A DNA stretch of 64,000 nt from CADEFX01 sp046154585 (GTDB lineage: Bacteria > Pseudomonadota > Alphaproteobacteria > Rhizobiales > Hyphomicrobiaceae): NCBI GenBank assembly GCA_046154585.1, contig JBJXDX010000102.1:1-64000 (forward strand). The letters run 5' to 3'. Numbering within the stretch: position 1 is the stretch's first letter; every line of letters begins with the position of its first letter. The position numbers and the translations under genes are program-made. Under the pieces are notes generated by a model. It worked only from the letters and a program-made list of their open reading frames with translations, searched no databases and was not told the origin of the DNA. Positions 54,590-63,150 of this stretch are shown here, one piece after another.

Positions 54590-54761
54590 GGGCTCGGTCC
54601 GCGATGACGTTGCAGCTGCAGGCAGCTTCCCGCTGCACTGTCCGAGAGGGTAAGAGTAGCCGTGTCGAATTGATACTCCTTGATTTACCCGTTCAATTGG
54701 CGGGTTTAAGGTTCGGTGATGCGCTATGGTGGGAAATTGCCCCAGCCCATTGGAGGACCCC

Positions 54762-55139
54762 ATGGCCCACCCACCCAACTTTGAAATCCCTCAGCAACTG
54801 CGCGAACTCACAGAGAAGAATCTGGAGCAGGCGCGAGTGGGCTACGGCCAATTTTTGGATGCCATGACCCAAGCGATGGCATTCTGGACTCAGGCTGCGC
54901 CGGCGACCGCTTCGACTGCAGGCTTCAAGGTGGTGCAGGAACGTGCCGTCAAATTCGCCAAGCAGAACGCCGAGGCGTGCTTCAACCTAGCCAGCGAACT
55001 CACCAATGCCAAGGATCTTACGGACGTTGTGGCCATTCAAGCCCGCCATGCGCAGACACTGATGCAGGCCTACGCGCTGCAAGCGCAGGAGCTGAGCCGC
55101 CTCATGATGGAGGCCTCGCAGAGCATGCAACAGAAGTAG
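54762..55139 (+). CDS. phasin family protein
   Basis: A 125-residue helical protein with the phasin_2 pattern (residues 18-70 and 80-118: NLEQARVGYGQFLDAMTQAM and VQERAVKFAKQNAEACFNLA-type helices). Phasins coat polyhydroxyalkanoate granules and control their size. The ATG at 54762 has TTGGAGG upstream. Together with the PHB-depolymerase-like esterase and acetoacetyl-CoA synthetase in this window, it points to a PHB-storing organism. Confidence 0.88.
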   Translation: MAHPPNFEIPQQLRELTEKNLEQARVGYGQFLDAMTQAMAFWTQAAPATASTAGFKVVQERAVKFAKQNAEACFNLASELTNAKDLTDVVAIQARHAQTLMQAYALQAQELSRLMMEASQSMQQK

Positions 55140-55469
55140 CGACCTCCACTGGCCCTTGCCATCAAGTTGCTCTACGCGCGGAAGCATACTGGCGCGGCTC
55201 TGCAGGGTGTCGGGCTTACAGCGGGCGTTTTTCAACCATCGCTTCCAGCAGTACCATCGCTCATCATCATCTGGGGCGGGACAGCTGGGACTGCCTCTAA
55301 AGAGGCATGTCCCGTTCCGTCCCGCTGACTGGTTTGGTGTTCACGCAAAGAAAGCCGCCATCCTGGCTATTTAACGCAATTACGGAGCGTACTTGGCGGC
55401 CGCTTCTGGACCCTTGTCGCCCGGGCTCATGCCGAGGCCGGAGCGGCCGGTGAGTTTCGAGGAGGAAGC
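55140..55469. other. gene-poor region with repeat copy C and a possible C-terminal gene remnant
   Basis: About 330 bases after the phasin gene. It holds repeat copy C. On the minus strand a short frame ending near 55384 reads TGRSGLGMSPGDKGPEAAAK and may be the tail of a lost gene, but I cannot name it. Confidence 0.4.
55231..55324 (+). repeat. dispersed repeat family, copy C with 27-nt hairpin
   Basis: Copy C has the full consensus AACCATCGCTTCCAGCAGTA, then CGGGACAGCTGGGAC, GCCTCTAAAGAGGC and GTCCCGTTCCGTCCCG. The hairpin lies at 55287-55313. It is downstream of the phasin gene and could also terminate it. Confidence 0.75.
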
Positions 55470-55553
55470 TCACGGAGAGATATACGACCGCATCGCACGG
55501 CCGATGCCGCTGCCGGCTCCGGTGATGACGGCCACCTTTCCCTGGAGATGCGG
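55470..55553 (-). pseudogene. SDR dehydrogenase, N-terminal fragment
   Basis: Immediately after the PhyH gene stop, a frame without a start codon reads LQGKVAVITGAGSGIGRA, the opening beta-alpha-beta of a short-chain dehydrogenase, and then stops at 55470-55472 after 27 residues. The rest of the gene is missing. It is likely a deletion remnant of an SDR that was once co-transcribed with the dioxygenase. Confidence 0.7.
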
Positions 55554-55561
55554 ACCTGGCC

Positions 55562-56392
55562 TTACGAAGCGGTTTTCACCTTCGGCACGAACGGTCTCGA
55601 CGTGAAGTGCTCCTGGTTGCCCGACGCAAATTGAAGACCCGCCTTCTTGATGGCATCGTCGCCGACCTTTTCAAGCGGCACATAGTAGCGATCGTCGTCC
55701 CGCTTGAAGGTGTCGTTGCTCACCGCATTGTAGCAGCACAGGAACGTCCACCTGCGGCGGTCGGATCTGTTCTGATCGGAGCGGTGCAGAGTATTGCCAT
55801 GGAAGATCACGGCGTCACCCGGTGCCAAAACGCAATCCACCAACGGATACTTCTTGAGAATGTGAGGCATGCGCTCCGGGTCGGTCGTGTTTTGACCCGC
55901 TGTAATCTGGACGTGGTCGAGCCTTCCCAGCTTGTGTGAGCCTTTCAGCAGTTTCAGGCAGCCGTTTTCCGCGTCGGTGCTATCAAGCGCAATCATGAAG
56001 CTAAGCATCTTCGGCTCGAGGCACCCGTTGTAGTACCAATAGCCGTAGTCTTGATGCCACTCCCAGGCGCCGCCCACGCGTGGCTCCTTCGCCGTCAGTT
56101 TCGATTGAAAATGATAGACCGGCTCTCCGATCAAGGCCTCGGCAGTGTCGACCACCCGTGGCGTGCGGGCGGCAAGTCCATAGACGCTATCGCCGGCGCG
56201 GTTCCAAAGTGAGATTCGCGTCGCGCCACCTTCCTGGTCGGCGCGCAGCAGGGAGTGATCGCGGATCGCCGGATCTTCTTCCATGGCGCGGCGCAACAGA
56301 TCGGTCTCGTCGGCATCAAAAAGCCCGCGGACGAATATATAGCCATCCTCGTGGTAGCGAGCGACTTCGTCCCGGCTCAGCATCGACGGCAT
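55562..56392 (-). CDS. phytanoyl-CoA dioxygenase family protein
   Basis: A 276-residue Fe(II)/2-oxoglutarate-dependent oxygenase. It has the HxD iron motif in WEWHQDYGYW and the distal His in FHGNTLHRSDQNRSDRRRW, whose Arg would bind 2-oxoglutarate. PhyH-family bacterial enzymes hydroxylate diverse small molecules, including ectoine and antibiotics, so the name does not imply phytanate. The ATG at 56392 (MPSMLSRDEV) fits the family N-terminus; an earlier ATG at 56407 is in frame. An SDR fragment follows directly. Confidence 0.88.
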   Translation of the reverse strand: MPSMLSRDEVARYHEDGYIFVRGLFDADETDLLRRAMEEDPAIRDHSLLRADQEGGATRISLWNRAGDSVYGLAARTPRVVDTAEALIGEPVYHFQSKLTAKEPRVGGAWEWHQDYGYWYYNGCLEPKMLSFMIALDSTDAENGCLKLLKGSHKLGRLDHVQITAGQNTTDPERMPHILKKYPLVDCVLAPGDAVIFHGNTLHRSDQNRSDRRRWTFLCCYNAVSNDTFKRDDDRYYVPLEKVGDDAIKKAGLQFASGNQEHFTSRPFVPKVKTAS

Positions 56393-56850
56393 AGAGTGTC
56401 CCTCCATGTGCAGTGTCGATCACTTGATGCAATAGAAAGTGCACGGGAATTGCAAGGTGGATGGTCTACCAGCGCCTTGGATGTCCCTTGTCAGCGAGAA
56501 GAGATGAAGTTCGACCGGTGCTGCCTTCGCTCTGGCTCTGGAGGGAGCAGTGGAAGGATGCCCAGGCGCAGAACCCAATACCGGCTCAGTGCCCCTTTCA
56601 CCCATGCGCGTTACGCAGGCTGAGTTCAACGAGAAGAAGTGCAAGAATAGGCTTCGGACGTTTTGAGCCGACTAGCGCGCCTTCTACGGCGGGCGCTTTC
56701 ATTGATTTGCGACTACAGACTCGCCCTCGCGTTCTTGGCTAGGATGGGTGGGGCTAGAGGATATTTGACTGCACAGCCCTTTACCCACCTGACGGCATGG
56801 GCGCCGCTTGATAATAATCCTGACATCGGGCCAATGGAGGAACGTGGATC
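56393..56850. other. gene-free region between divergent PhyH and cupin genes
   Basis: About 460 bases. It should contain the promoters of the leftward PhyH gene and the rightward cupin gene. I see no ORF with a ribosome site and recognisable product, and no RNA gene. Confidence 0.4.
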
Positions 56851-57228
56851 ATGAAAGTTGTCACGCTGAAGAATATCCCGAACGTGCCGGCCGAGGGTGC
56901 GGCCGAGCGAACCGCAGGGTGGACTGGGTCGGTTTCCAGGACACGCCAGATAATCGTCGAGCCCGGCGACTCCAAGAACTTCAACTGCTCCGTGGTGAAC
57001 TTCAGCCAAGGCTGTAACACGGGATGGCATGTCCACGATTGCGATCAGATCCTGATCGTGACCTCGGGCTCGGGCATCGTGGCGACGGAGAACGAGCACC
57101 GCGAGATTAACGTCGGCGATGTGGCGCACATCAAGGCCGGTGAACGCCACTGGCACGGCGCCAAGGCCGATTCAACCATGGGGCACATCACCGTTACGCT
57201 CGTCGGTAGTGAGGCCAAGTGGGGATAG
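56851..57228 (+). CDS. cupin domain protein
   Basis: A 125-residue single-domain cupin. Motif 1 is GWHVHDCDQILIVTSGSG and motif 2 is INVGDVAHIKAGERHWHGA; the His residues and Glu would bind a metal ion. Small cupins act as isomerases, dioxygenases or sensors, and the sequence does not say which. The ATG at 56851 follows GGAGGAACGTGGATC. A strong terminator follows, so the transcript ends here. Confidence 0.82.
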   Translation: MKVVTLKNIPNVPAEGAAERTAGWTGSVSRTRQIIVEPGDSKNFNCSVVNFSQGCNTGWHVHDCDQILIVTSGSGIVATENEHREINVGDVAHIKAGERHWHGAKADSTMGHITVTLVGSEAKWG

Positions 57229-57282
57229 ACAATTCGATTTCGTGAGAAACCGCCCTGGTCGACCGCCTCCATTCAGCGATCC

Positions 57283-57310
57283 AAACCCCGGTTGAAAACC
57301 GGGGTTTTCT
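57283..57310 (+). terminator. strong Rho-independent terminator of the cupin gene
   Basis: AAACCCCGGTT (57283-57293) and AACCGGGGTTT (57297-57307) form a perfect 11-bp stem with a GAA loop, followed by T-rich TTTTCT. It lies 55 bases after the cupin stop and is the clearest intrinsic terminator in the window. Confidence 0.9.
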
Positions 57311-57613
57311 CGTCCCAATTTAATCGCGCGTCCCCGCAACCGGTGGAAAATGTGGACCATCGCGTTCCCATTTCGGGTGGCATCGCGATCGCGATATTCT
57401 GTTCAGCGAATTGGCGAGCTCCCCCTGGCGGGAACGAGTGCCTGTCGCGCCAGGCGCCCGTACACGCGGGATGATGCCAGGCAATAGATTCACACAACTT
57501 CGGACGCCTGCGGCGCTACCACGCCGCCGTTCCGCTCTACGAATGCAAGAGCTGGCATGCGTTGGGGGGACCGACTGTGCGCCGCCCACTGCGCATTTCC
57601 GCGCGGAACGCCG
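57311..57613. other. gene-free region between the cupin terminator and the epimerase gene
   Basis: About 300 bases between two genes whose ends converge here. No feature recognised apart from the terminator at its left edge. Confidence 0.4.
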
Positions 57614-58549
57614 TCAGCGGACCAACGGCAGGCCATTGTCTCGCCGAATGTCGTTGATGATCTGCAGGACGCGCTCCCGGTACGGCCGGTACTGCACGCC
57701 AAATTCGGAGACCAGTCGGGAATTGTCGATCATGTAGTTGCCGCTCGCCTCCTTACCGCCGCTCTCCTTCTCGAAATTGATCTGCACGTCGGGCAAGTAG
57801 GTGCGCACGATGTCCGCGATCTCGCCCAAGCTCGTTGTTGTCCCGCCGGAATTATAGATACGCTGGGTCGGCTTCTCACTCAGCAGCACCCGCGCAAATA
57901 CCTCTGCGATATCGTCTACGTGGATAGGGCAGCGCATCGCGTCCTTGAATGGGAAAGTGATTGGGTTGCCGCGTGCCGGCTCGGTGATGATGTTTACGTG
58001 ATCGACAGAGCCGCGCACCTTGTCCGGCCCGGTGACGTTGGCGGGGCGGATGCCGGTGATCAGCATGCCGAATTTTTCCGTGTAGTCCTGCGCCTGCCAT
58101 TCGTTGACGATCTTGTGCTTGGCGTATTGATATTCGCCGTTCACGCGGTCGTCCTCGGTGACCGGGCGGTTGCCGTAGTGGGTTTGCTTGCCGTTCACGG
58201 CGAGCGAGCTGGCATACATGGTGTGCTTGACGCCCATCAGGCGCGCGGCCTCGAAGCAATTATCCATGCCCAAGATGTTCAACTTCATCGCCACATGCGG
58301 GGCATGATCGCTGCCGATGAAGTAGGAGAGGTTGACCACACGGTCCGGCCTCGCCGCCGACATGGCGGCCATCACGTCATCGAATTGCGTAACGTCCCCG
58401 CGCACGGAAGTGACCTTCTCGCCTAGGTCGGCGAAGGAATGGGCACCGGAATTGATGTCCATGCAGGTGACGGTTTGCCCACGCGCGACAAGGAGGCGGA
58501 CCAGGCGATGTCCGATAAAGCCGGTGCCGCCGATGACGAAGACTGTCAT
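57614..58549 (-). CDS. NAD-dependent epimerase/dehydratase family protein
   Basis: A 311-residue extended SDR with the N-terminal NAD motif VIGGTGFIGHRL, the Ser/Tyr/Lys catalytic set in YASSLAVNG and YQYAK, and a C-terminal substrate lobe. Nucleotide-sugar epimerases and dehydratases have this fold, but no sugar-synthesis genes lie nearby, so the substrate is open. The ATG at 58549 follows AGGAGAGATAC. It is divergent from the hydrolase gene. Confidence 0.88.
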   Translation of the reverse strand: MTVFVIGGTGFIGHRLVRLLVARGQTVTCMDINSGAHSFADLGEKVTSVRGDVTQFDDVMAAMSAARPDRVVNLSYFIGSDHAPHVAMKLNILGMDNCFEAARLMGVKHTMYASSLAVNGKQTHYGNRPVTEDDRVNGEYQYAKHKIVNEWQAQDYTEKFGMLITGIRPANVTGPDKVRGSVDHVNIITEPARGNPITFPFKDAMRCPIHVDDIAEVFARVLLSEKPTQRIYNSGGTTTSLGEIADIVRTYLPDVQINFEKESGGKEASGNYMIDNSRLVSEFGVQYRPYRERVLQIINDIRRDNGLPLVR

Positions 58550-58910
58550 GTATCTCTCCTGGGGGTTCGCACGCCGTTGCCAAGAATACTTACCCGGCGT
58601 TTGCCCGCCATACGTTGGGGTGGGTGCCATGGAGCAAGATCATATCTATCGAGCGAAGGCTGGCGGCGACGGCTACCGCTTCTTCGATTTGAAGATGGAG
58701 CCGCGCGAGGATCGGCTGCGACATGCCGCGTTAAAGGCATCACATCCTGCCTCGGGACCGCTGTCCCACTTGATTTCCCTTGAATGTTTTTCCAAGCTAA
58801 TCGTAGCACAGAACTGCCCTGTTTCAGGCCATCGCTGCAATGCGATCTCGAGACGGTTAGATCGCTCCGTTTTGTGTTTGATCACTAGAGTTCAGGGAGA
58901 GGCCAACGCG
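58550..58910. other. divergent intergenic region upstream of the epimerase and hydrolase genes
   Basis: About 360 bases with both promoters expected. The hydrolase frame continues upstream through part of it, but the first good ribosome site precedes 58911. No other gene is supported. Confidence 0.4.
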
Positions 58911-59708
58911 ATGCTCATCACTCTAGCCGGACGCCGCATCTTCTACGATCTCGCCGGGCCCGATGACGGCCAGGTTGTGTGCCTCGCGCATTCTCTGGCG
59001 TCAGACGGCGGGATGTGGGCCGAGCAGCTGCCGCCGCTGCTGGCCAGCGGCTATCGCGTGCTGCGTCTCGATATGCGCGGCCATGGCGGCAGCGACGCCG
59101 TTGGCGGCGACTACACCATGTCACAGCTAGCCGACGATGTTGCCGCCTCCCTGGACTTCCTCGGCATCGCTCGCGTCCAGTTTGTCGGCCTCTCCATCGG
59201 CGGCATGCTTGGCCAGGCCTTCGCTCTCGCACACGGTCAGCGGCTCATCTCGGCGATGCTATGTGATACCGCGCCCCAGACACCGCCCGGTGCACACGAG
59301 GCATGGGCCTCTCGTATCGCCGCCGTGAAGAAGGCAAATTCACTGGCGCCCCTGGCCGATCCGACCATGGAGCGCTGGTTCACCGATGCATTCAAGCCGC
59401 GCAATCCAGGCCGATGGAAGCAGGTTCACGCCACCATCGCGGGTACGACCGCGGCCGGCTACTTGGGCTGCGCCGCGGCCATCCTCGATTTCGACTTCGT
59501 GCCGAAGCTGGCGTCAGTGACAATACCGACGCTCGTGGTCTGCGGAGCAAACGATGAGGGAACGCCGCCGGCGGGGAACAAGCGCATCGCGGAGCTGATT
59601 CCTGGTGGCCGCTACGAGGAGATTGCCAACACGCGACACTTCCCTAACGTCGAGCGTCCCGACGCCTTCAATGGCATTCTCCTGCCCTGGCTCAACGCTC
59701 ACCGCTGA
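58911..59708 (+). CDS. alpha/beta-fold hydrolase (3-oxoadipate enol-lactonase-like)
   Basis: A 265-residue hydrolase with the nucleophile elbow GLSIGG (Ser95), oxyanion segment LAHSLASDGGMW, acid region VVCGANDEGTPP and catalytic His in ANTRHFPNVERP. Its overall pattern (RLDMRGHGGSDA) is that of PcaD-like lactonases, and its substrate could be a lactone or ester. The ATG at 58911 follows GGGAGAGG. No protocatechuate genes are adjacent. The likely partner, if any, is the divergent epimerase. Confidence 0.85.
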   Translation: MLITLAGRRIFYDLAGPDDGQVVCLAHSLASDGGMWAEQLPPLLASGYRVLRLDMRGHGGSDAVGGDYTMSQLADDVAASLDFLGIARVQFVGLSIGGMLGQAFALAHGQRLISAMLCDTAPQTPPGAHEAWASRIAAVKKANSLAPLADPTMERWFTDAFKPRNPGRWKQVHATIAGTTAAGYLGCAAAILDFDFVPKLASVTIPTLVVCGANDEGTPPAGNKRIAELIPGGRYEEIANTRHFPNVERPDAFNGILLPWLNAHR

Positions 59709-59847
59709 GGTCGATGCTCTCGCGCCAGAGTTCGCTTATTCCGCGGTCCCTTCTGGCGCCCACCCGTTTTGTACCCAGCCGCCATGGTCTATTTATCTAC
59801 TTTCCGTCTATCTGGATAAGCATTTAGCCGAGCCTCTGCTTGACCAC

Positions 59848-61524
59848 CTACAGGGAAGCCTGCCTCAAGAATGGACGGACATATTCCAGCGTCTGGTCAT
59901 AAGCCTCGGCTCGCAGAACCCTCTCTTTTTGATGCGAGATGTCGACCACCGCGGCCCCCGAAAGATCGCCGACAGCTTCGGTCCCAACAATAACCTGAGC
60001 TTCCGTTGGCATCCGGGTCAGAAGAAACTGCATGATCTGTTGGAGATGCCCGCGGTCTTGTCCCTGCTGATTTGGTGCGTCAACGACAATCGGGCAAAAC
60101 GCCGACGTACTGTATTTGGCGGACGTGTGCAGGAAGGCATAGTAGTAGGCGGCCAACCCTCGTGGACCGGCGCTGCCGCGACCGGTGTGGACGCCCTGGA
60201 TGCTGGGATTTGTACCTTCAGGAATGCGGACGTCCAGTTCCTCATTGAACGTGCCGAGCGCAGAGGCAAAGTACTGGGTGATGGCAAGCTTGCGCTGTCG
60301 GCTATCGGCAGCCTTCATTCGCTGCTCTGCGTCGGCCATGCGGCGTTGCTTCTCGCCATATTCCGCATCAAGCACCGATAGTCGCTCTTTGAGAACGCGT
60401 TGCGCTTCGTTCCGGCCCTCGGCAACGACGATGTCACGCAGCGAGATGTCCTCACGGTGAATGGTGAGGGTCTGCTGGACGCGAACAAGAGCGGCTGACA
60501 CTCCCTCGATCTTGCGCCGCTGTTCCGAGCGCTTTTCTTCCAGCTCCTTCAGGTTCTGCCGGCCGGCCTGCAACGCAGCCACAAGGTCATCCTTGTCGGC
60601 AACCAGATCAAACTGATCCGCAATATGGTTCTGGTAGTGCTCGCCGCACATCGGACACTCAACATCGGCAGGATGCTCGAGCGCTGTTGCAAACGCCTCG
60701 TCGATCTCGCTCAGGGCTGACTGGACAACGGCAACGTGGTCAGCCCATAGCTGGTATTCCTCATTCACGGACGCAAGGTCGGTTCGATAGCGAGCCTGTT
60801 CATTGTGCAAGGCCTGGCTCTGGGAAACCAGTCGGTCCGTGTCTCCACGAAACGCATCCATATCGAAATCGATCGGCGTCGCCGGCATCGATTCACGGAT
60901 CTTGAGCAGCGCCTGGTCGACGGCCTTGCGTTCGGCGTCAGTCTTGGTCATCTCGGCGGAAAGAAGATCGCGCTCGGCCTTGGCTTCATAATAGGCGTTC
61001 GGCCGCAGACCGCTGTGATACTCGGAAAGCGACTTGGCCGATGCCGGGAACATGGCCAGGTCCTTGAAAGAGTCCCACGGCTTCTGCCAACTCCGGTCCT
61101 GGTCCACATAAAAGGGTGCAAAGGCGTAAGATGGCGGTGGCGTCCGCACGTGCTCGCGCTTGTCGGCAAGCACGAGCTTGAAATCCAGCAGGCGGCCAAT
61201 AGCAGGTCCGAGCTGCGCGGTGATGTGGCTCGTGTTTACGATCTCACCGAGGGCCGCATCGAAGATGCTAAACGCATCGCCGTGCTTCATTGCCGCGTAA
61301 CGCAAGCCGTTGAGTTCGAACTCGACAAGACTGGTGACTCTGGCGTCCGTCCAAGACTTGTCGACCTTGTGCGGTCTGGCGCCAAAGGTTTCATACAGGC
61401 TCTTGAGTATTGCGCTTTTTCCCAAGCCGTTTCCCGCGACCAGCACTGTGCGCGGCGCGCTCAAGTCCAGCTGATATGCGCGCCGCTCTTTCTGCGACAG
61501 CAGGGAGAGCTTCAAAAATTTCAT
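59848..61524 (-). CDS. SMC/Rad50-like ATPase with CxxC hook, LmuB-like (putative Lamassu defence component)
   Basis: About 558 residues with ABC-type ATPase halves split by a coiled coil. The N-terminal Walker A reads AGNGLGKSA (31-39). Two long heptad-rich stretches (about 180-285 and 310-410) surround the zinc-hook-like CPMC at 290-293. The C-terminal half has GSAGPRGLAAYY in place of a classical signature and a Walker B CPIVVDAPNQQ (477-487). It follows the nuclease gene by about 56 bases on the same strand. SMC proteins of this size beside a Cap4-like nuclease match Lamassu LmuB, which senses unusual DNA and controls the nuclease. The call is by architecture; ABC-3C-type ATPases are an alternative. 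Confidence 0.75.
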   Translation of the reverse strand: MKFLKLSLLSQKERRAYQLDLSAPRTVLVAGNGLGKSAILKSLYETFGARPHKVDKSWTDARVTSLVEFELNGLRYAAMKHGDAFSIFDAALGEIVNTSHITAQLGPAIGRLLDFKLVLADKREHVRTPPPSYAFAPFYVDQDRSWQKPWDSFKDLAMFPASAKSLSEYHSGLRPNAYYEAKAERDLLSAEMTKTDAERKAVDQALLKIRESMPATPIDFDMDAFRGDTDRLVSQSQALHNEQARYRTDLASVNEEYQLWADHVAVVQSALSEIDEAFATALEHPADVECPMCGEHYQNHIADQFDLVADKDDLVAALQAGRQNLKELEEKRSEQRRKIEGVSAALVRVQQTLTIHREDISLRDIVVAEGRNEAQRVLKERLSVLDAEYGEKQRRMADAEQRMKAADSRQRKLAITQYFASALGTFNEELDVRIPEGTNPSIQGVHTGRGSAGPRGLAAYYYAFLHTSAKYSTSAFCPIVVDAPNQQGQDRGHLQQIMQFLLTRMPTEAQVIVGTEAVGDLSGAAVVDISHQKERVLRAEAYDQTLEYVRPFLRQASL

Positions 61525-61580
61525 GCGTACCATTCTTTCGCCCCCGCAAATTCCGCAGCAATCGGCGCAATCCGTGCAGG

Positions 61581-62684
61581 TTACGCTGCGTCATGGCTGA
61601 CCTCATAGGCCTCCACCAGAGATGCCGCCTCCAGTTCAATCTCGGAACATTTTGCTGTGCCTGCGGCGGCATTGCGGAGCAGCTGAGCCAAATCGAGCAC
61701 AGCGGTGCAAGCTTCGACCTCCGCCTGGTGATCTTTAGCCCAGAGCCGCATAGCCTCCGAAAGTTTAATCACGCTCGCGCGACCCGCTCCTCTGTCCCGC
61801 AGACATGCGATCACGGCGGTCTTGAGCTGGATCTGCCGGCGCGAGCCAACCCCGCCTGCATTGAAGTCCGCCTGCAGCAGAGCCCAATCCTCGAGGATTC
61901 CCCGTCGCCTGCTGATGGCCCGCTCTATCAGTTCGTCGAGATCGGAGCGCGACAGGGACTTTCGCAGCATCAGTGCTTCGGCGTCCGCACGCTCCTCGGA
62001 GTACGACGTGCGATGCTCGATGGAGGCATAAAGAGTCTGGTAAAGTGCAGATGTCTTGATCCCCTCCCCGCCACCGAGCGTCTCGATGTGCTGCTGAAGC
62101 CGAACGATCACAACGAGTTGCTGACCGTGGACGCCAAGGGTGGTGCGAATGAAAGCAAGGCGTGGCAGCCATTGGGGTATGTCGGAAGGAGAAATGTCGT
62201 CCTGGACAGCCTTAGCCACTTTGGCGATTTCCTCGCCGTGGAGATCGCTGCCCACGATCCGGTGATGCGTTCCAGACGTTGTGGTCCCATCACGGAGTTT
62301 GAGTCTGAAAGGGGCATTGGAGACCATGCTCGTTTCGACGACGACGGCCCCGAACTGATGTACGTGGGAATAGAGCCTGCTGACGATGGAGCGAGGCTTC
62401 GCCTGCCCGATCTTTGAGCACACATTTGCACAGGTCCAGTCGCCGGGATCTTTCGACTTGAGCTGATAGAATCGCATCTCCTGGGGAGAGTGCGAGCAAT
62501 CGAGAACCATCAGGTCGTCAAACAGGTCGAAGACGACACGGAAATCCTGGCTACTCTCGCGGAGCTCAACCAACTTCAGGATGCCGTAGTTGGCCTGGAA
62601 TGCATACCGCCCAGCAGTCTGGCTTCCCGAATACTCCCGCGGTTTATGGACCTTGAGCAGATCGCTGACGGGCAATGTCGTCAT
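61581..62684 (-). CDS. DUF4297/Cap4-like nuclease, LmuA-like (putative Lamassu effector)
   Basis: A 367-residue protein. The first 100 residues fit the Cap4/DUF4297 dsDNA endonuclease domain: GSQTAGRYAFQANYGILKL, followed by an acidic FDLFDDLMVLD segment (Asp56/Asp57) and the RFYQLKSKD motif with Gln74 and Lys76 of a PD-(D/E)xK-type site. The rest is helical and probably contacts the SMC partner. In Lamassu, LmuA carries the nuclease domain and LmuB the ATPase, and the gene order here is the same. The ATG at 62684 starts at the domain. A third gene (LmuC) is not seen. Confidence 0.75.
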   Translation of the reverse strand: MTTLPVSDLLKVHKPREYSGSQTAGRYAFQANYGILKLVELRESSQDFRVVFDLFDDLMVLDCSHSPQEMRFYQLKSKDPGDWTCANVCSKIGQAKPRSIVSRLYSHVHQFGAVVVETSMVSNAPFRLKLRDGTTTSGTHHRIVGSDLHGEEIAKVAKAVQDDISPSDIPQWLPRLAFIRTTLGVHGQQLVVIVRLQQHIETLGGGEGIKTSALYQTLYASIEHRTSYSEERADAEALMLRKSLSRSDLDELIERAISRRRGILEDWALLQADFNAGGVGSRRQIQLKTAVIACLRDRGAGRASVIKLSEAMRLWAKDHQAEVEACTAVLDLAQLLRNAAAGTAKCSEIELEAASLVEAYEVSHDAA

Positions 62685-62840
62685 CGGCGCGGAGGCCTCA
62701 TCAAAAAATCAAAGTGTCCAATGCGGTATAGTTCCGAGACCGAAAGGAGCGAGACGCAACGGTCTGCGGACACGAGAGAGTAATGCGCGCCCATCGATTT
62801 GCAATCGGGGCTGGCGACGAGCTGTGCAAACCTAGGAAGC

Positions 62841-62860
62841 CACGCCAACGTGGTGGCGTG
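62841..62860 (-). terminator. hairpin upstream of the defence pair
   Basis: CACGCCA (62841-62847) and TGGCGTG (62854-62860) form a perfect 7-bp stem with a 6-base loop. It lies between the RHH-like gene and the nuclease gene and may end the former's transcript. No T-run follows, so the role is uncertain. Confidence 0.4.
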
Positions 62861-62919
62861 ATCGGAGCTGTGACCGCCTAGACCGAGGCTTAATCACGTA
62901 AGACGTCACTCTCGCCCGA

Positions 62920-63150
62920 CTACCGCTTGCCCCTTCTTGCGCGTTTCGAAGTCGCGCGAGACGGCGTTGTTTGGACGATGTTTTTGCCAAGCAAGAACGT
63001 GAGCTGCGCCAGAACTAACCCGCGCACTACTTCGCCTCTGCTCGCGCCGTGAAGCCCAAGCTGAAGAAGCTGATTGATCATGTCCATGGCCGGGGTCGGC
63101 AATGTGATGGAGAACTGACGAGTCTCCACAGGAACAATCTTGCGAGGCAT
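62920..63150 (-). CDS. small ribbon-helix-helix-like protein
   Basis: A 76-residue basic protein. A beta strand (TRQFSITLPTPA) and two helices (MDMINQLLQLGL and SRGEVVRGLVLAQLTFLL) have the order and spacing of ribbon-helix-helix DNA-binding proteins such as CopG or Arc. The last 20 residues are strongly basic. It lies 235 bases upstream of the nuclease gene on the same strand, so it might regulate the defence pair or be a lone antitoxin-type regulator. No toxin gene is adjacent. The ATG at 63150 is chosen over an upstream TTG. Confidence 0.6.
   Translation of the reverse strand: MPRKIVPVETRQFSITLPTPAMDMINQLLQLGLHGASRGEVVRGLVLAQLTFLLGKNIVQTTPSRATSKRARRGKR

Noticed and set aside
61525..61608. 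Possible third Lamassu gene (LmuC) in the nuclease-ATPase gap
   Set aside because: The gap is under 60 bases and no frame of useful length is present on the coding strand.
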